A stretch of 21,448 nucleotides of DNA from the NCBI GenBank assembly GCA_031296355.1, contig JARLFX010000203.1:1-21448 (forward strand), written 5' to 3'. Shown here piece after piece: positions 7,901 to 15,600 of the stretch (the stretch's first letter is position 1; each line of letters opens with the position of its first letter). This DNA is from Acidobacteriaceae bacterium. GTDB taxonomy: Bacteria > Acidobacteriota > Terriglobia > Terriglobales > Acidobacteriaceae. Position numbers and translations under genes: made by a program. The notes beneath the pieces were generated by a model, which was not told where the DNA came from, made no database searches, and saw only the letters and a program-made list of their open reading frames with translations.

Positions 7901-8638
7901 CTATTTGCCGAAGCGATAGAGGATGCCGCCGGAGATGGCGAAGTTAGTGTCCGTTGCCTCGCCGAAGTGCGAGAGCATGAGATCGGGCGAGAGGCGGATA
8001 GCGAAGCGCTTGCTCTGGTTGATATCCAGGCTGACGCCGATGGCGCCGATGGGGGCGCTGCGGTTGGTGTAGAGGCCGACCGCTTCAGGTGGCGCGGCGG
8101 GCAGGGTTCCGTGGGAGAAGTTGCCCCAGGAGATGCCGCCGAGACCGTGCAGGCCGAGGGCGAAGAATTGGTTTTTAGGGCCACGCATCTGGAAGCCGCC
8201 CATGACCATGTTCTGGAAGACCAGCGTGCGGTGCAGGCCAACGTGGTTGGGGCCGGTCTGGGTGGTGCCGTATTCGCCGCGGACATCGGCTGCAAGGCCG
8301 AGGCGACCGGGGCCGACGTGTGAGGTGAGGCCCTTGAGCCAGTAGGTACCCATGATCTCGCCGCCGCCCATGTTCATGCGCGGGATGGCGAAGGGGCCAG
8401 CGGTGAAGTTCATATAGCTGAGGCCGCCGTAGAGTTCGTAGCGATTGTCGTAGGTGACCGGCGCGGCAGTGGCAATGGTGCCATGCGCCACGGGGCCGTC
8501 GCTGGAGCTTGTGGTGGTGGAGCTCTGGGCGCGCGCGGGCATCGCGGCAGCCAATACTAACATCATCAAGCCCACAGACGGGGCCAATATCCATCGATTC
8601 AGGCGCAGGTTCAGGCCTTGCGCTGCGTATGCATCCAC
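7901..8638 (-). CDS. Predicted outer-membrane beta-barrel protein
   Basis: A 245-residue exported protein of unknown role. A signal peptide (ILAPSVGLMMLVLAAAMPARA, up to residue 37) is followed by a Ser/Thr-rich stretch. Alternating strands follow: ELYGGLSYMNF, GEIMGTYWLKG, RLGLAADVRGEYG, NMVMGGFQMR and FAIRLSPDLMLSHFG, with the terminal strand FAISGGILYRFGK. Aromatic-girdle strands, Gly-rich turns and a C-terminal strand with an aromatic near the end are typical of small OmpA/OmpW-like barrels. I chose GTG 8638 because GGAGGG (8648-8653) is nine bases ahead. TTG 8644, two codons upstream, would leave only three bases. The gene stands alone, convergent with the Hsp70-like gene and divergent from tatA. 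Confidence 0.75.
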   Translation of the reverse strand: MDAYAAQGLNLRLNRWILAPSVGLMMLVLAAAMPARAQSSTTTSSSDGPVAHGTIATAAPVTYDNRYELYGGLSYMNFTAGPFAIPRMNMGGGEIMGTYWLKGLTSHVGPGRLGLAADVRGEYGTTQTGPNHVGLHRTLVFQNMVMGGFQMRGPKNQFFALGLHGLGGISWGNFSHGTLPAAPPEAVGLYTNRSAPIGAIGVSLDINQSKRFAIRLSPDLMLSHFGEATDTNFAISGGILYRFGK

Positions 8639-8862
8639 TCTCAAACGCCCTCCATAGGGAACACTTCAAAGGATATACCGTTTGGCGGGTGGAAAGCGCG
8701 GGCAGGGGCGGATTTGAGCGTTGGATGGGGCGGAAAAGTGATTGCGTGCGTAGGGTGCGGCGGAATCATGCCAAGGTGGGTTTGTGCGACAATAAAGCCA
8801 ACCGATTTGGCCGGTAACGTGCGTTTCTGAATTGCACTGACCGGGTCGGCAGGAGATTTCGT

Positions 8863-9093
8863 ATGGAAATGGCACCCTGGCATTGGATCGTAGTTGGCGT
8901 GATCGCTATTCTTTTGTTCGGCGGCAAGAAGCTGCCTGAGCTGGGCAAGGGACTGGGCGAAGGCTTCAAGGGATTTAAGGATGGACTGAAGGGCATTAAC
9001 GACGAGCCGAAGGCAGCGCCGCCTGCCGCGCCAGTGGAGACTGCTCAGGCCTCCACACCGAAGGCGGACGAGCACGTTACACCGCTGAAGTAG
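8863..9093 (+). CDS. tatA: Twin-arginine translocase subunit TatA/TatE
   Basis: TatA forms the size-adjusting pore of the Tat pathway, which exports folded proteins with twin-arginine signals. The 76-residue protein has an N-terminal membrane helix (HWIVVGVIAILLFGG, 7-21), the hinge and amphipathic helix KKLPELGKGLGEGFKGFKDG (22-41), and a Pro/Ala-rich acidic tail, the standard TatA layout. AGGAGA stands at a good distance before the ATG. tatB and tatC are not adjacent. A PPK2-type kinase follows 37 bases later on the same strand and may be co-transcribed. The 224 bases before tatA, shared with the divergent barrel gene, hold no promoter I trust. Confidence 0.94.
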   Translation: MEMAPWHWIVVGVIAILLFGGKKLPELGKGLGEGFKGFKDGLKGINDEPKAAPPAAPVETAQASTPKADEHVTPLK

Positions 9094-9130
9094 CAACCGA
9101 TTCTTTCCCTGTATTTCTAAAGAGCCGATT

Positions 9131-9937
9131 ATGAAGATTCGGTCGCCGTATCTGGTTAAGCCACACGAGAAGGTGCGGCTGTCTCGTGCGCGCACGCAGC
9201 CGCCTGCCTCCTTTGACAGCAAAGCGCAAGCCAAGGATGTGCTGGATAAACAGCGCAGCAAGCTGGAGACACTGCAGGAAGTCTTCTACGCAAGCCGGGA
9301 GCGGGCGCTGCTGATCGTGCTGCAGGGCATGGACACGGCAGGCAAAGACGGCACCATCCGTCACATATTTTCCGGAGTGAATCCGCAGGGCTGCAACGTG
9401 GCATCGTTCAAGGTGCCCACGCCGCCAGAGGCAGAGCACGACTTTCTGTGGCGCGTGCATGCGCAGGTACCGCAGCGCGGGATGATCGGCATCTTCAACC
9501 GTTCGCACTATGAGGATGTGCTGGCGCCGCGGGTGCACAAGATCATCACGGAAGAGAAGGTACGCCAGCGGCTGGGCCACATCAACGAGTTTGAAGAGAT
9601 GCTGGCTGACAGCGGCGTGGTGATCCTGAAGTTTTTTCTGCATATCTCACATGCCGAGCAAGGGCGCAGATTGCAGTCGCGGCTGGACGACAAAGACAAG
9701 CAATGGAAGATCTCTGACGCGGACTTTCGTGAGCGGCTGTTCTGGAAGCAGTACACCAGGGCGTATGAAGATTTGCTGACGCATACCAGCCGGAAGCAGG
9801 CGCCGTGGTTCGTGGTGCCGGCGGACAACAAGAACTACCGGAACATGGTGATCTCAGAGATATTGGTTGAGGCGATGAGCGGATTGAAGCTCGCGTATCC
9901 CAAGCCGAATTTTGATCCGAAGGTCGCGAAGCTCTAA
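9131..9937 (+). CDS. Polyphosphate kinase 2 family protein (PPK2, probably class III-like)
   Basis: PPK2 enzymes use polyphosphate to phosphorylate nucleotides: class I NDP, class II NMP, class III both. The 268-residue single-domain protein has the Walker A loop GMDTAGKDG (66-74), the lid-region sequence HIFSGVNPQGCNVASFK, Walker B-type FNRSHYEDVL (122-131), and the downstream FFLHISHAEQGRRLQSRLDD and KQWKISDADF motifs characteristic of the family. The phrase GVNPQGC fits the short class III-type sequences best, but class cannot be fixed by eye. Upstream only AAAGAG is seen as ribosome site. It may support nucleotide recharging under energy stress. The 3-prime end runs into a large inverted repeat. 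Confidence 0.9.
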   Translation: MKIRSPYLVKPHEKVRLSRARTQPPASFDSKAQAKDVLDKQRSKLETLQEVFYASRERALLIVLQGMDTAGKDGTIRHIFSGVNPQGCNVASFKVPTPPEAEHDFLWRVHAQVPQRGMIGIFNRSHYEDVLAPRVHKIITEEKVRQRLGHINEFEEMLADSGVVILKFFLHISHAEQGRRLQSRLDDKDKQWKISDADFRERLFWKQYTRAYEDLLTHTSRKQAPWFVVPADNKNYRNMVISEILVEAMSGLKLAYPKPNFDPKVAKL

Positions 9938-9941
9938 GAGC

Positions 9942-10066
9942 AAAACTTCAGCACGGATTACACGGAAACGACGGATAAGTACGGATCAAAAACTTAAAGA
10001 ATTAAATTCTTAAGGTTTTAAATCCGCTTTGATCCGTTTTTCCCGTGTAATCCGTGCTGAAGTTTT
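9942..10066. repeat. Long intergenic inverted repeat with perfect 24-bp arms
   Basis: The outer arms 9942-9965 and 10043-10066 are perfect reverse complements. Inside, ACGGATCAAA (about 9981-9990) faces TTTGATCCGT (10028-10037), and AAAGAATT faces AATTCTTAA near the centre, so most of the 125 bases can fold into one long hairpin. The left arm is also built of ACGGA units spaced 7-11 bases apart. The element fills the whole gap between two convergent genes; its right end touches the stop codon of the EamA gene. No ORF lies inside. It probably acts as a bidirectional terminator and may be a dispersed palindromic repeat. Confidence 0.85.
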
Positions 10067-10964
10067 AGAGCGTAATCATCACCACGGCGGCGAGTGCCAG
10101 GGCCATGCCCCAGCGCTGGCGGGCGGTGGGATGCTCGTGCAGCAGCCACGCCGCCAGCAGGATGGTGGAGGCGGGGTAGAGCGAGGCAAGCACAGAGGCG
10201 ACATCGAGGCGACCGGCGCGGGTGGCGGCGATGAACATCATGTTGCCGGCGGTATCCAGCAGTACGGTCATCATGGCGAAGCGCGCGGCGCGGCGGGTGA
10301 AGCGCGGCTCTTTGGGGCCTTTGCGATAGACCAGCGCCATCACGGCGAGTCCGATGGAGGTAACGGCGACGCTGCCCATACGGGTGGCGGCCATGGCCCA
10401 CAGGATGCCCGCGCTATTGGCCATGCGCAGGCCAATGAAGTAGACGCCGAAGGAGACACCGGCGAGGATGCTGAGGGTGAGGGTGTGGCGGCTGACCCGG
10501 TCGCCGGGGGTGCCTGCGGCGATCATCCAGATGGAGGCCGCGGCGGCGAGGAAGCCGATGCCCTGCAGGGTGGCGGGGGCTCCCTGGCTGAGCATGCCGA
10601 CGAAGGCGGGGATGCCGGCGGATAGCAGACCGGAGATGGCGGCGGCGGGGCCCATGTTGCCCATGGAGAGGGCGACGTAAAACCACATGAGGCCCAGGGC
10701 GGTGGCTGCTCCACTGCCGAGGCCCCACCACAGGGCGGGCCCGTGGGGGAATGGCATGTGCAACGCGAGCGCGACGCCGGCGACGAGCACCAGGCTGACG
10801 AAGTGGGCGAGCAGGATGAGCTTGAGCGAGGCGCGAATGGTGCCGCCGGCGGCGCGAACGCCTACTCCGCCGTAGAAGTCGCCTCCACCCCAGAAGAGAG
10901 CGGAGCCGCAACCAAGCAGCGCGGCGGCGTGGCCGAGCGAGAAGATGTGGTGCAGAGAGTTCAC
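10065..10964 (-). CDS. EamA/DMT-family membrane transporter
   Basis: This 299-residue inner-membrane protein has about ten hydrophobic helices in two repeated halves of five, the drug/metabolite transporter layout. The first half contains ALFWGGGDFYGG and LMWFYVALSMGNMGPAAAISGLLSAGIPAFVGML. The second contains DTAGNMMFIAATRAGRLDVASVLASLYPASTILLAAWLLHEH, the EamA signature with a substrate-path Pro and a terminal helix pair. The substrate is unknown. The start is a GTG at 10964. No ribosome site precedes it, but TAAAAT ends exactly six bases ahead, which suggests a leaderless transcript. The gene is convergent with the PPK2-type gene across the long inverted repeat. Confidence 0.9.
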   Translation of the reverse strand: MNSLHHIFSLGHAAALLGCGSALFWGGGDFYGGVGVRAAGGTIRASLKLILLAHFVSLVLVAGVALALHMPFPHGPALWWGLGSGAATALGLMWFYVALSMGNMGPAAAISGLLSAGIPAFVGMLSQGAPATLQGIGFLAAAASIWMIAAGTPGDRVSRHTLTLSILAGVSFGVYFIGLRMANSAGILWAMAATRMGSVAVTSIGLAVMALVYRKGPKEPRFTRRAARFAMMTVLLDTAGNMMFIAATRAGRLDVASVLASLYPASTILLAAWLLHEHPTARQRWGMALALAAVVMITL

Positions 10965-10970
10965 AGTTTT

Positions 10971-10976
10971 ATTTTA
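10971..10976 (-). promoter_or_regulatory. Possible -10 box of a leaderless EamA transcript
   Basis: On the minus strand TAAAAT (5 of 6 with TATAAT) is followed by six bases and then the GTG start. There is no Shine-Dalgarno sequence. A pyrimidine-rich stretch upstream gives only a weak -35 match. Confidence 0.4.
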
Positions 10977-11019
10977 GGTGCTGGCCGTGCGGTGAGAGAA
11001 AAGATGATCTCAGACAACT

Positions 11020-11057
11020 CAGGCTGGCAATCTGAGTGGATTCAGTTTGCCAGCCTG
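11020..11057 (-). terminator. Hairpin downstream of the VWFA gene
   Basis: A perfect 11-bp stem (11020-11030 with 11047-11057) closes a 16-base loop, 27 bases after the VWFA stop codon. There is no T run, so it may stabilise the 3-prime end of the RNA or be a factor-dependent terminator rather than a classical one. Confidence 0.45.
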
Positions 11058-11083
11058 ATGTGAATGCCCGATGACACGATGCG

Positions 11084-12412
11084 TCAAGGGTGAAGTGGCG
11101 CCGCCGTGGGATAGTAGCCGGGACGCGCGATCACCGTGAGGCCGGGGCGTGTGACCTGAACCTCGATGGTGCGGTAACGGCTATCCAGCGTGGAGACGTG
11201 GCTGTTGTAGCCGATGGTGTACTGCAGGCGGACCTCTTCGGCGATGCGCGCGAAGCTGGTCTCGATGGAGTTTTGCCGGAACTCGGCGTCCACCTGGCCA
11301 CCGGTGGCTGCTGCGTACTGCGGCAGGATGTTGTCACGCATCATGAAAGGGATGTGGGCGTGATCGAGGAAGCCGAGACCCCAGGTGGCGGAGTCGCCGA
11401 CCAGCGTGGCGTAAACGGAGACCTTGTTGGTGAGCAGATACTGCTTCACTTCCTTGAAGCTGGACTTGGAGCCCTGCTCCTTGCCGTCGGAGATCACGTA
11501 GACGATGCGGCGGCGGCCAGCGCCGCGGCTGGAGACCTCAGTGGCGGCGGCCAGGATGGCGTCGTTGAGCGTGTGGACCTCTTTGGGGATGGTGATGAAG
11601 GTGCCGTTGTTATGCGGGTGCATGGTGGGGTTGTTGTCAAAGTCGGGCTTGCCGTTGATGCTGATACCGCCAGCCATGGGGCCGGAGTTGACGGGGACGC
11701 CCATGTCGCGGCCCTTGGTCTTCATGGTCTGCAGCACGACGCTGACGCGCTCGCTCTGCGCGCCGGTGAACTGGGTGCGGAGCTGCGGGCCATTGTTGTA
11801 GGTGTAGATGGCGAGCTCGTCCTGCGGAGTGAATGCGCCCTGCAATGCGGCGAGCGAATCATTCACCTTCTTCATGGTGTCTGCCGGGAGGCTCTGGTCA
11901 ATGACGATGGCCGCAGAGATGGGGAACGGATCGACGGTGAAGAGGGCCATGCGCTGGGGCTGGCCGTTTTCGAGGATGCGGAAGTTGCGCCAGGTGAGGC
12001 CGGGGACGAGGTTGCCCTTGCTGTCTTTCACGGTGACGGGAACTTCGACGAAGGTGGTGCGGACGCGGTAGATCTTGTTGACCGTGGCTGCGCCTTCGCC
12101 GGTGGCGGGCAGGCTCTCTGGCGGGGTCTGGTCGGCGGAGTTGTCCGCCGCGGGTGTGGGCGACTGGGGCAGGGAGGTTGGCGGCGCAGATGGATCCGGC
12201 GCAGCGTGCTCGCCAATGCCGCTGTCGTCAGCGGTGGTGCCTGCGCCGGGCGTAACGCCGCTGAAGACGGGCGAAAGGGGGGCACGGGCCGTCTGCGGCG
12301 CGGGCGCGTCCGGGATGGACTGAGACTGCGTCTTGACCTGACCCTTCATCCATGTCGCGCCTGTCAGTAGAACAGCAACCGACAGAGCGGACGTCCAAAC
12401 ACTTACTTTCAC
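11084..12412 (-). CDS. Exported VWFA-related protein (acidobacterial TIGR03436 type)
   Basis: A 442-residue exported protein. The N-terminus MKVSVWTSALSVAVLLTG is a signal peptide or anchor, followed by a Pro/Ser/Ala-rich linker (about 27-110). A small beta domain (RTTFVEVPVTVKDSKGNLVPGLT... FRILENGQPQ, 118-153) precedes the VWFA domain (about 165-395). The MIDAS start reads IDQSLPADT: D172 and S174 are present but the second serine of DxSxS is missing. IVYVISDGKEQG (303-314) is the later strand. The C-terminal RTIEVQVTRPGLTVIARPGYYP is typical of the acidobacterial family. The GTG start at 12412 follows a GGGGG stretch. The frame is open upstream to 13171, but that part reads across the peptidase gene in another frame and is His/Arg-rich nonsense. 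A GATAAT box (12446-12451) may give it its own promoter. Role unknown. Confidence 0.87.
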   Translation of the reverse strand: MKVSVWTSALSVAVLLTGATWMKGQVKTQSQSIPDAPAPQTARAPLSPVFSGVTPGAGTTADDSGIGEHAAPDPSAPPTSLPQSPTPAADNSADQTPPESLPATGEGAATVNKIYRVRTTFVEVPVTVKDSKGNLVPGLTWRNFRILENGQPQRMALFTVDPFPISAAIVIDQSLPADTMKKVNDSLAALQGAFTPQDELAIYTYNNGPQLRTQFTGAQSERVSVVLQTMKTKGRDMGVPVNSGPMAGGISINGKPDFDNNPTMHPHNNGTFITIPKEVHTLNDAILAAATEVSSRGAGRRRIVYVISDGKEQGSKSSFKEVKQYLLTNKVSVYATLVGDSATWGLGFLDHAHIPFMMRDNILPQYAAATGGQVDAEFRQNSIETSFARIAEEVRLQYTIGYNSHVSTLDSRYRTIEVQVTRPGLTVIARPGYYPTAAPLHP

Positions 12413-12513
12413 TTGAAAACCCCCAGAGGATGCACCAAAAGACAGATTATCAGAGTTACCCTGTGTCTTTAGACGCACGAGGGCAGTATGCCGTTGTGCG
12501 GGGTCGCGTTGGG

Positions 12514-14958
12514 CTAATTGACGGTGAAGATTACGGTTCCGCTGGCGGTGTAGGAGCCGGAGGCTCCGGTGACGGTGGCCTGGTAGGCGCCGGGATTGGT
12601 GCCGGTGGCTGCCGCGGAGCCGCCGCCGCTGCCGCTGCCGCCACAGCCGGAGAGGGCGGTGAGGCCTGCTGCAAGCAGAATCAAGGGGAGAATGGCAGGG
12701 AGGCGTTTGCGCAGGGCGAGTGGCATGGCCAGCAGGAGCAGGCAGGTGAAGGCTCCCAGGGCGGTGAAGCCAGCGGTGGCGGGCGAGGCTGCGGCGTGGC
12801 GGACGGTGGTGCCGATGGTGAGCGTCACCGTGGCGGAGGAGCCGCTGGTCAGCGTAACGCTGGAGGGCGCGATGGAGCAGGTGGGCGCGATGTTGCTTGC
12901 CGTGGAGGGGAAGCCGGTGAGAGCGCAGGTGAGGGTGACGGCGCCGGCAAAGGCATTCTGTGAGGTGATGGTGAAGGAACTGGTAGCGGTGCTGCCCGCG
13001 CTGACGGCAAAGGCGCTGCCGGAGCTGACGATGAAGTTGGACGAGACGCCGGTGATGAGATTGGCCACATCGACCGAGCCCCAGCCGGTCGCGAGATCGT
13101 AGCCGGTGGTCAGCGGATAGCCCGCCAGGCCGCCGGTAAGAGCGGTGGTGCTGGGGGTGCTGTTGTTGCACATGCCGGCTGTGGCGGCGGTGCAGGTAGA
13201 GACGCTCATGCTGGCGGGCGAAGCGTCATGAAAGACGCCGAGGGCGGTAGAGGCGGCGAGGCGGTAGATGGTGGGGTTGAAGTTGCCCTGCGCGTGGCCG
13301 AGCTTCTGCACGACCATGGCCATGATACCGGCCATGCTGGGCGCCGCCGCCGAGGTGCCGAAGAAAGCGTAGAAGTGGCCGCCGGCGCAGCTATTTTGAT
13401 AGCAGGTGAAGTATCCGTCGTGTCCGGCGGAGGGCAGGGAGAGGTCTGGCGTATCGCGGACGCCATCCGCGGGAACGCCAACGCCGGTTTGCCAGCTGGG
13501 CTTGGTGAGGTAGATGCTGGGACCGCCGCCGGTGCCGAGCACCTGGTAGGAGTTGGTGGAGGAGAGCGGCTCATTCCACGCGCCTTCGGGGACATAGTGG
13601 AGGGCTGACGCTAAGCTGCTGCTATTGGTGGTGCTCCAATAGCTCGCTGGGCTGGCGCTGTCGTTCAACTCAGTGCCGCCGACGCAGGTGACATACGGGC
13701 TGGAGCAGAGGAAGTTGATGGCGAGCACCTGGGTAGAGGCGACGGGGAGAACGCCATCGGACGCGCAGCCGGAGGCGGCAGAATCGCCCGAGGAGACAAA
13801 GGTGGTGATGCCTTCAGCCGCGGCGGCGCTGAAGAGGCTGTTGTAGTAGGTAACAGCGGCGGATGCGCCGACCTCGCAGGAGCCATAGCTGATGGTCATG
13901 ATGGGATCGACGAGCGTGTTGACCTCATGCTGCATGGCGACGGTGAGGCCGTCGATGGTGGTGGAGTCTCCGCTGATGACGAGGTCAGCCCCGGCACCGG
14001 GGGCGGTGCCCATCACGCGGTTGACGTCAAGCGTCTGCTCACCCTGGTCAGAAGCGATGCCGGGATCGAGACCGGTGGGCGGGATGATGACGACGGGCAG
14101 AGCGGAGGTGGAGAGCCCCATGAGGGTCTGGTAGGCGGTGATGTCTGGTGTGTTGATGCGGGAGCGGCCGATGATGGCGACTTTGACGCCGCTGCCGTTG
14201 ACGCCGGAGTTGTAGACCGGATTGATGTCAAAGATGGTCGCGAAGTCGTTGGGCGTGAGGTAGTGCGAGCCTGTGCTGGAGGTATATTGCGGCGTGATGC
14301 CGGAGGCTGACTGCGGGAGTGTGCCCTGGATGGGATCGATGTGGCTCTGCGACTGCAGGCGCTCTTCAGAGAGGCCGTGGAAGCCGGCAATGACGGCGGC
14401 AAGCGCGGCAGGGACCACGGGCGCTCTGGCGATGGAGATGCGCTGCTGCTGGGCAGAGCCAACGGCGACCTGGTAGCGGTGAAACTGGGTGCCGAGCGCG
14501 CGCGCCACGTTGCCGCTGGGGCCGCTGAAGGTGATGCGGGTGCGGTCGGGCGAGACGGCGTCGACGCGCAGGCCCTGCCCGGTGAGCCAGCCGGTGACGG
14601 CGGCGATGTCGTGATCGGTGAGGCCAAACTGCACGCCGACCTGCTGCGGGGTGAGCCAGTGGTGGTAGTTGGGCGAGGCGGGGTTCTGCTGGTCGTCAAG
14701 GAACTGCTCAAACGCAGCCTGCTGGGCGGCGGAGCGGGCAAGGACGACGGTGAGGTGATCGAGCTGCACATCGGCGATGACGCCGAGATCGTTGCTGGAG
14801 GATGACCAGCGCGGCAGATGGCCGGGGAGCGCGCGGCCCTGCGCGGCATCGACGGCTTCGGTAACGCGGTTTAGCTGGCCTGCATGGGCGGCGGAGAGCA
14901 GGAAGGGCAGGGCGAACAGGGCAATCAGGCAGGCGGAGGGCGAGAGGCGCTTGAGCAT
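12514..14958 (-). CDS. Sedolisin (peptidase S53) pre-pro-protease with C-terminal membrane hairpin
   Basis: An exported acid-type serine-carboxyl protease of 814 residues. A signal peptide (to about 27, SAAHA/G) is followed by the pro-kumamolisin activation domain (about 55-200; NYHHWLTPQQ, GNVARALGTQFHRY). The catalytic domain has E307 and D311 in GEQTLDVN, the oxyanion D392 in VSSGDSA and the nucleophile S536 in FGTSAAAPSMAG. GYDLATGWGSVDVANL (619-634) is the calcium-site region. A beta-rich domain (640-720) is followed by hydrophobic segment 731-749, RKR, hydrophobic segment 753-770, then CGGSGSGGG and a strand-forming tail ending TVIFTVN. ATG 14958 has AAGGA seven bases ahead; a TTG one codon upstream is less likely. 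The VWFA gene follows 101 bases downstream on the same strand. Confidence 0.94.
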   Translation of the reverse strand: MLKRLSPSACLIALFALPFLLSAAHAGQLNRVTEAVDAAQGRALPGHLPRWSSSSNDLGVIADVQLDHLTVVLARSAAQQAAFEQFLDDQQNPASPNYHHWLTPQQVGVQFGLTDHDIAAVTGWLTGQGLRVDAVSPDRTRITFSGPSGNVARALGTQFHRYQVAVGSAQQQRISIARAPVVPAALAAVIAGFHGLSEERLQSQSHIDPIQGTLPQSASGITPQYTSSTGSHYLTPNDFATIFDINPVYNSGVNGSGVKVAIIGRSRINTPDITAYQTLMGLSTSALPVVIIPPTGLDPGIASDQGEQTLDVNRVMGTAPGAGADLVISGDSTTIDGLTVAMQHEVNTLVDPIMTISYGSCEVGASAAVTYYNSLFSAAAAEGITTFVSSGDSAASGCASDGVLPVASTQVLAINFLCSSPYVTCVGGTELNDSASPASYWSTTNSSSLASALHYVPEGAWNEPLSSTNSYQVLGTGGGPSIYLTKPSWQTGVGVPADGVRDTPDLSLPSAGHDGYFTCYQNSCAGGHFYAFFGTSAAAPSMAGIMAMVVQKLGHAQGNFNPTIYRLAASTALGVFHDASPASMSVSTCTAATAGMCNNSTPSTTALTGGLAGYPLTTGYDLATGWGSVDVANLITGVSSNFIVSSGSAFAVSAGSTATSSFTITSQNAFAGAVTLTCALTGFPSTASNIAPTCSIAPSSVTLTSGSSATVTLTIGTTVRHAAASPATAGFTALGAFTCLLLLAMPLALRKRLPAILPLILLAAGLTALSGCGGSGSGGGSAAATGTNPGAYQATVTGASGSYTASGTVIFTVN

Positions 14959-15120
14959 CAAGAAATCCTTAGTGGAGTGCTTGGAGTTTTGGACGGCGCA
15001 GCTCGGTTAACTTTTGGCCCGGGTTGCCGGAGCAGCAATAACAGAATCTTGATTTTTATTATGGCGCATTGTGGACGTGATGCGATGGCGGAATGCGGGG
15101 TAATGCGGTGAAAATGACAT

Positions 15121-15151
15121 CGCCGTTCGCTTTGGGAAGTAGCGAACGGCG
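15121..15151 (-). terminator. Hairpin downstream of the helix-hairpin-helix gene
   Basis: A perfect 11-bp stem (15121-15131 with 15141-15151) closes a nine-base loop, 18 bases after the stop codon on the minus strand. A short T run (ATTTT) follows about six bases later. It probably ends that transcript before the sedolisin gene. The rest of the gap (14959-15120) shows no clear promoter. Confidence 0.6.
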
Positions 15152-15168
15152 AGTGTGGCGTGCGGCGG

Positions 15169-15504
15169 CTACTTTTTAGGCCGGTGGGCGACGATGAGGT
15201 CAGAGATGGCGGCGTAGGCGTCTGCTGGGAGGATGCCGCGCTGGACGAGCTGATTTTTGGCGGTGTAGGGGCGTCCGGCGATGATGCGGGCGACGTAGGC
15301 ATCGCCCATGCCGGGCAGGGATTTGAGCTGCGCGGGCGTGGCGGTGTTGATGTCCATCTTTTCTTTGTTGGCGGCGATCTTTTCGGCGATGGTCTGGGGC
15401 TTCTTTGGGGTGGCGGGGGCTGCGGCGGTCTGAGCGAGCGACGGCAGGGTGAGGGTGAGGGCAAGCAAGCCGAGGGCTGCGCGGAATCCGAGGTGGGTTC
15501 GCAT
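15169..15504 (-). CDS. Small exported ComEA-like helix-hairpin-helix protein
   Basis: A 111-residue protein. A signal peptide (MRTHLGFRAALGLLALTLTL, cleavage near SLAQ at 22-25) leads to a Thr/Pro/Lys linker and then a helix-hairpin-helix region. MDINTATPAQLKSLPGMGDA (50-69) followed by YVARIIAGRPY and KNQLVQRGILP closely resembles ComEA and other HhH proteins, which bind DNA non-specifically. An exported HhH protein suggests periplasmic DNA binding, as in competence, but no other com gene is visible, so the role is inferred. The ATG at 15504 has GGAGA a few bases ahead. The longer in-frame upstream extension is discarded because the signal peptide begins at this ATG. It is divergent from the his operon. 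Confidence 0.85.
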   Translation of the reverse strand: MRTHLGFRAALGLLALTLTLPSLAQTAAAPATPKKPQTIAEKIAANKEKMDINTATPAQLKSLPGMGDAYVARIIAGRPYTAKNQLVQRGILPADAYAAISDLIVAHRPKK

Positions 15505-15563
15505 GGATATCTCCAACAAAAGGTATGGGGGAGTGCAGACAAGCGTAATGGAGTGTGTGGTGA

Positions 15564-15592
15564 TTGACAAGGATGGGGCTGTCGAATAGCTT
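15564..15592 (+). promoter_or_regulatory. Promoter of the histidine operon
   Basis: A consensus TTGACA -35 box (15564-15569) is followed after 17 bases by TAGCTT (15587-15592), which keeps the key T1, A2 and T6 of the -10 box. Transcription would start at about 15599-15601, at or next to the ATG of the leader peptide. The leader mRNA may therefore have no 5-prime untranslated region. Confidence 0.6.
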
Positions 15593-15600
15593 TAATACAT

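Noticed and set aside
9942..10066. Insertion sequence defined by terminal inverted repeats
   Set aside because: Only 77 bases lie between the arms, with no ORF and no visible target duplication, so it is treated as a palindromic repeat.
12413..13171. Long N-terminal extension of the VWFA protein frame
   Set aside because: It is His/Arg/Gln-rich, runs out of frame across the sedolisin gene, and lies before a good signal peptide starting at GTG 12412.
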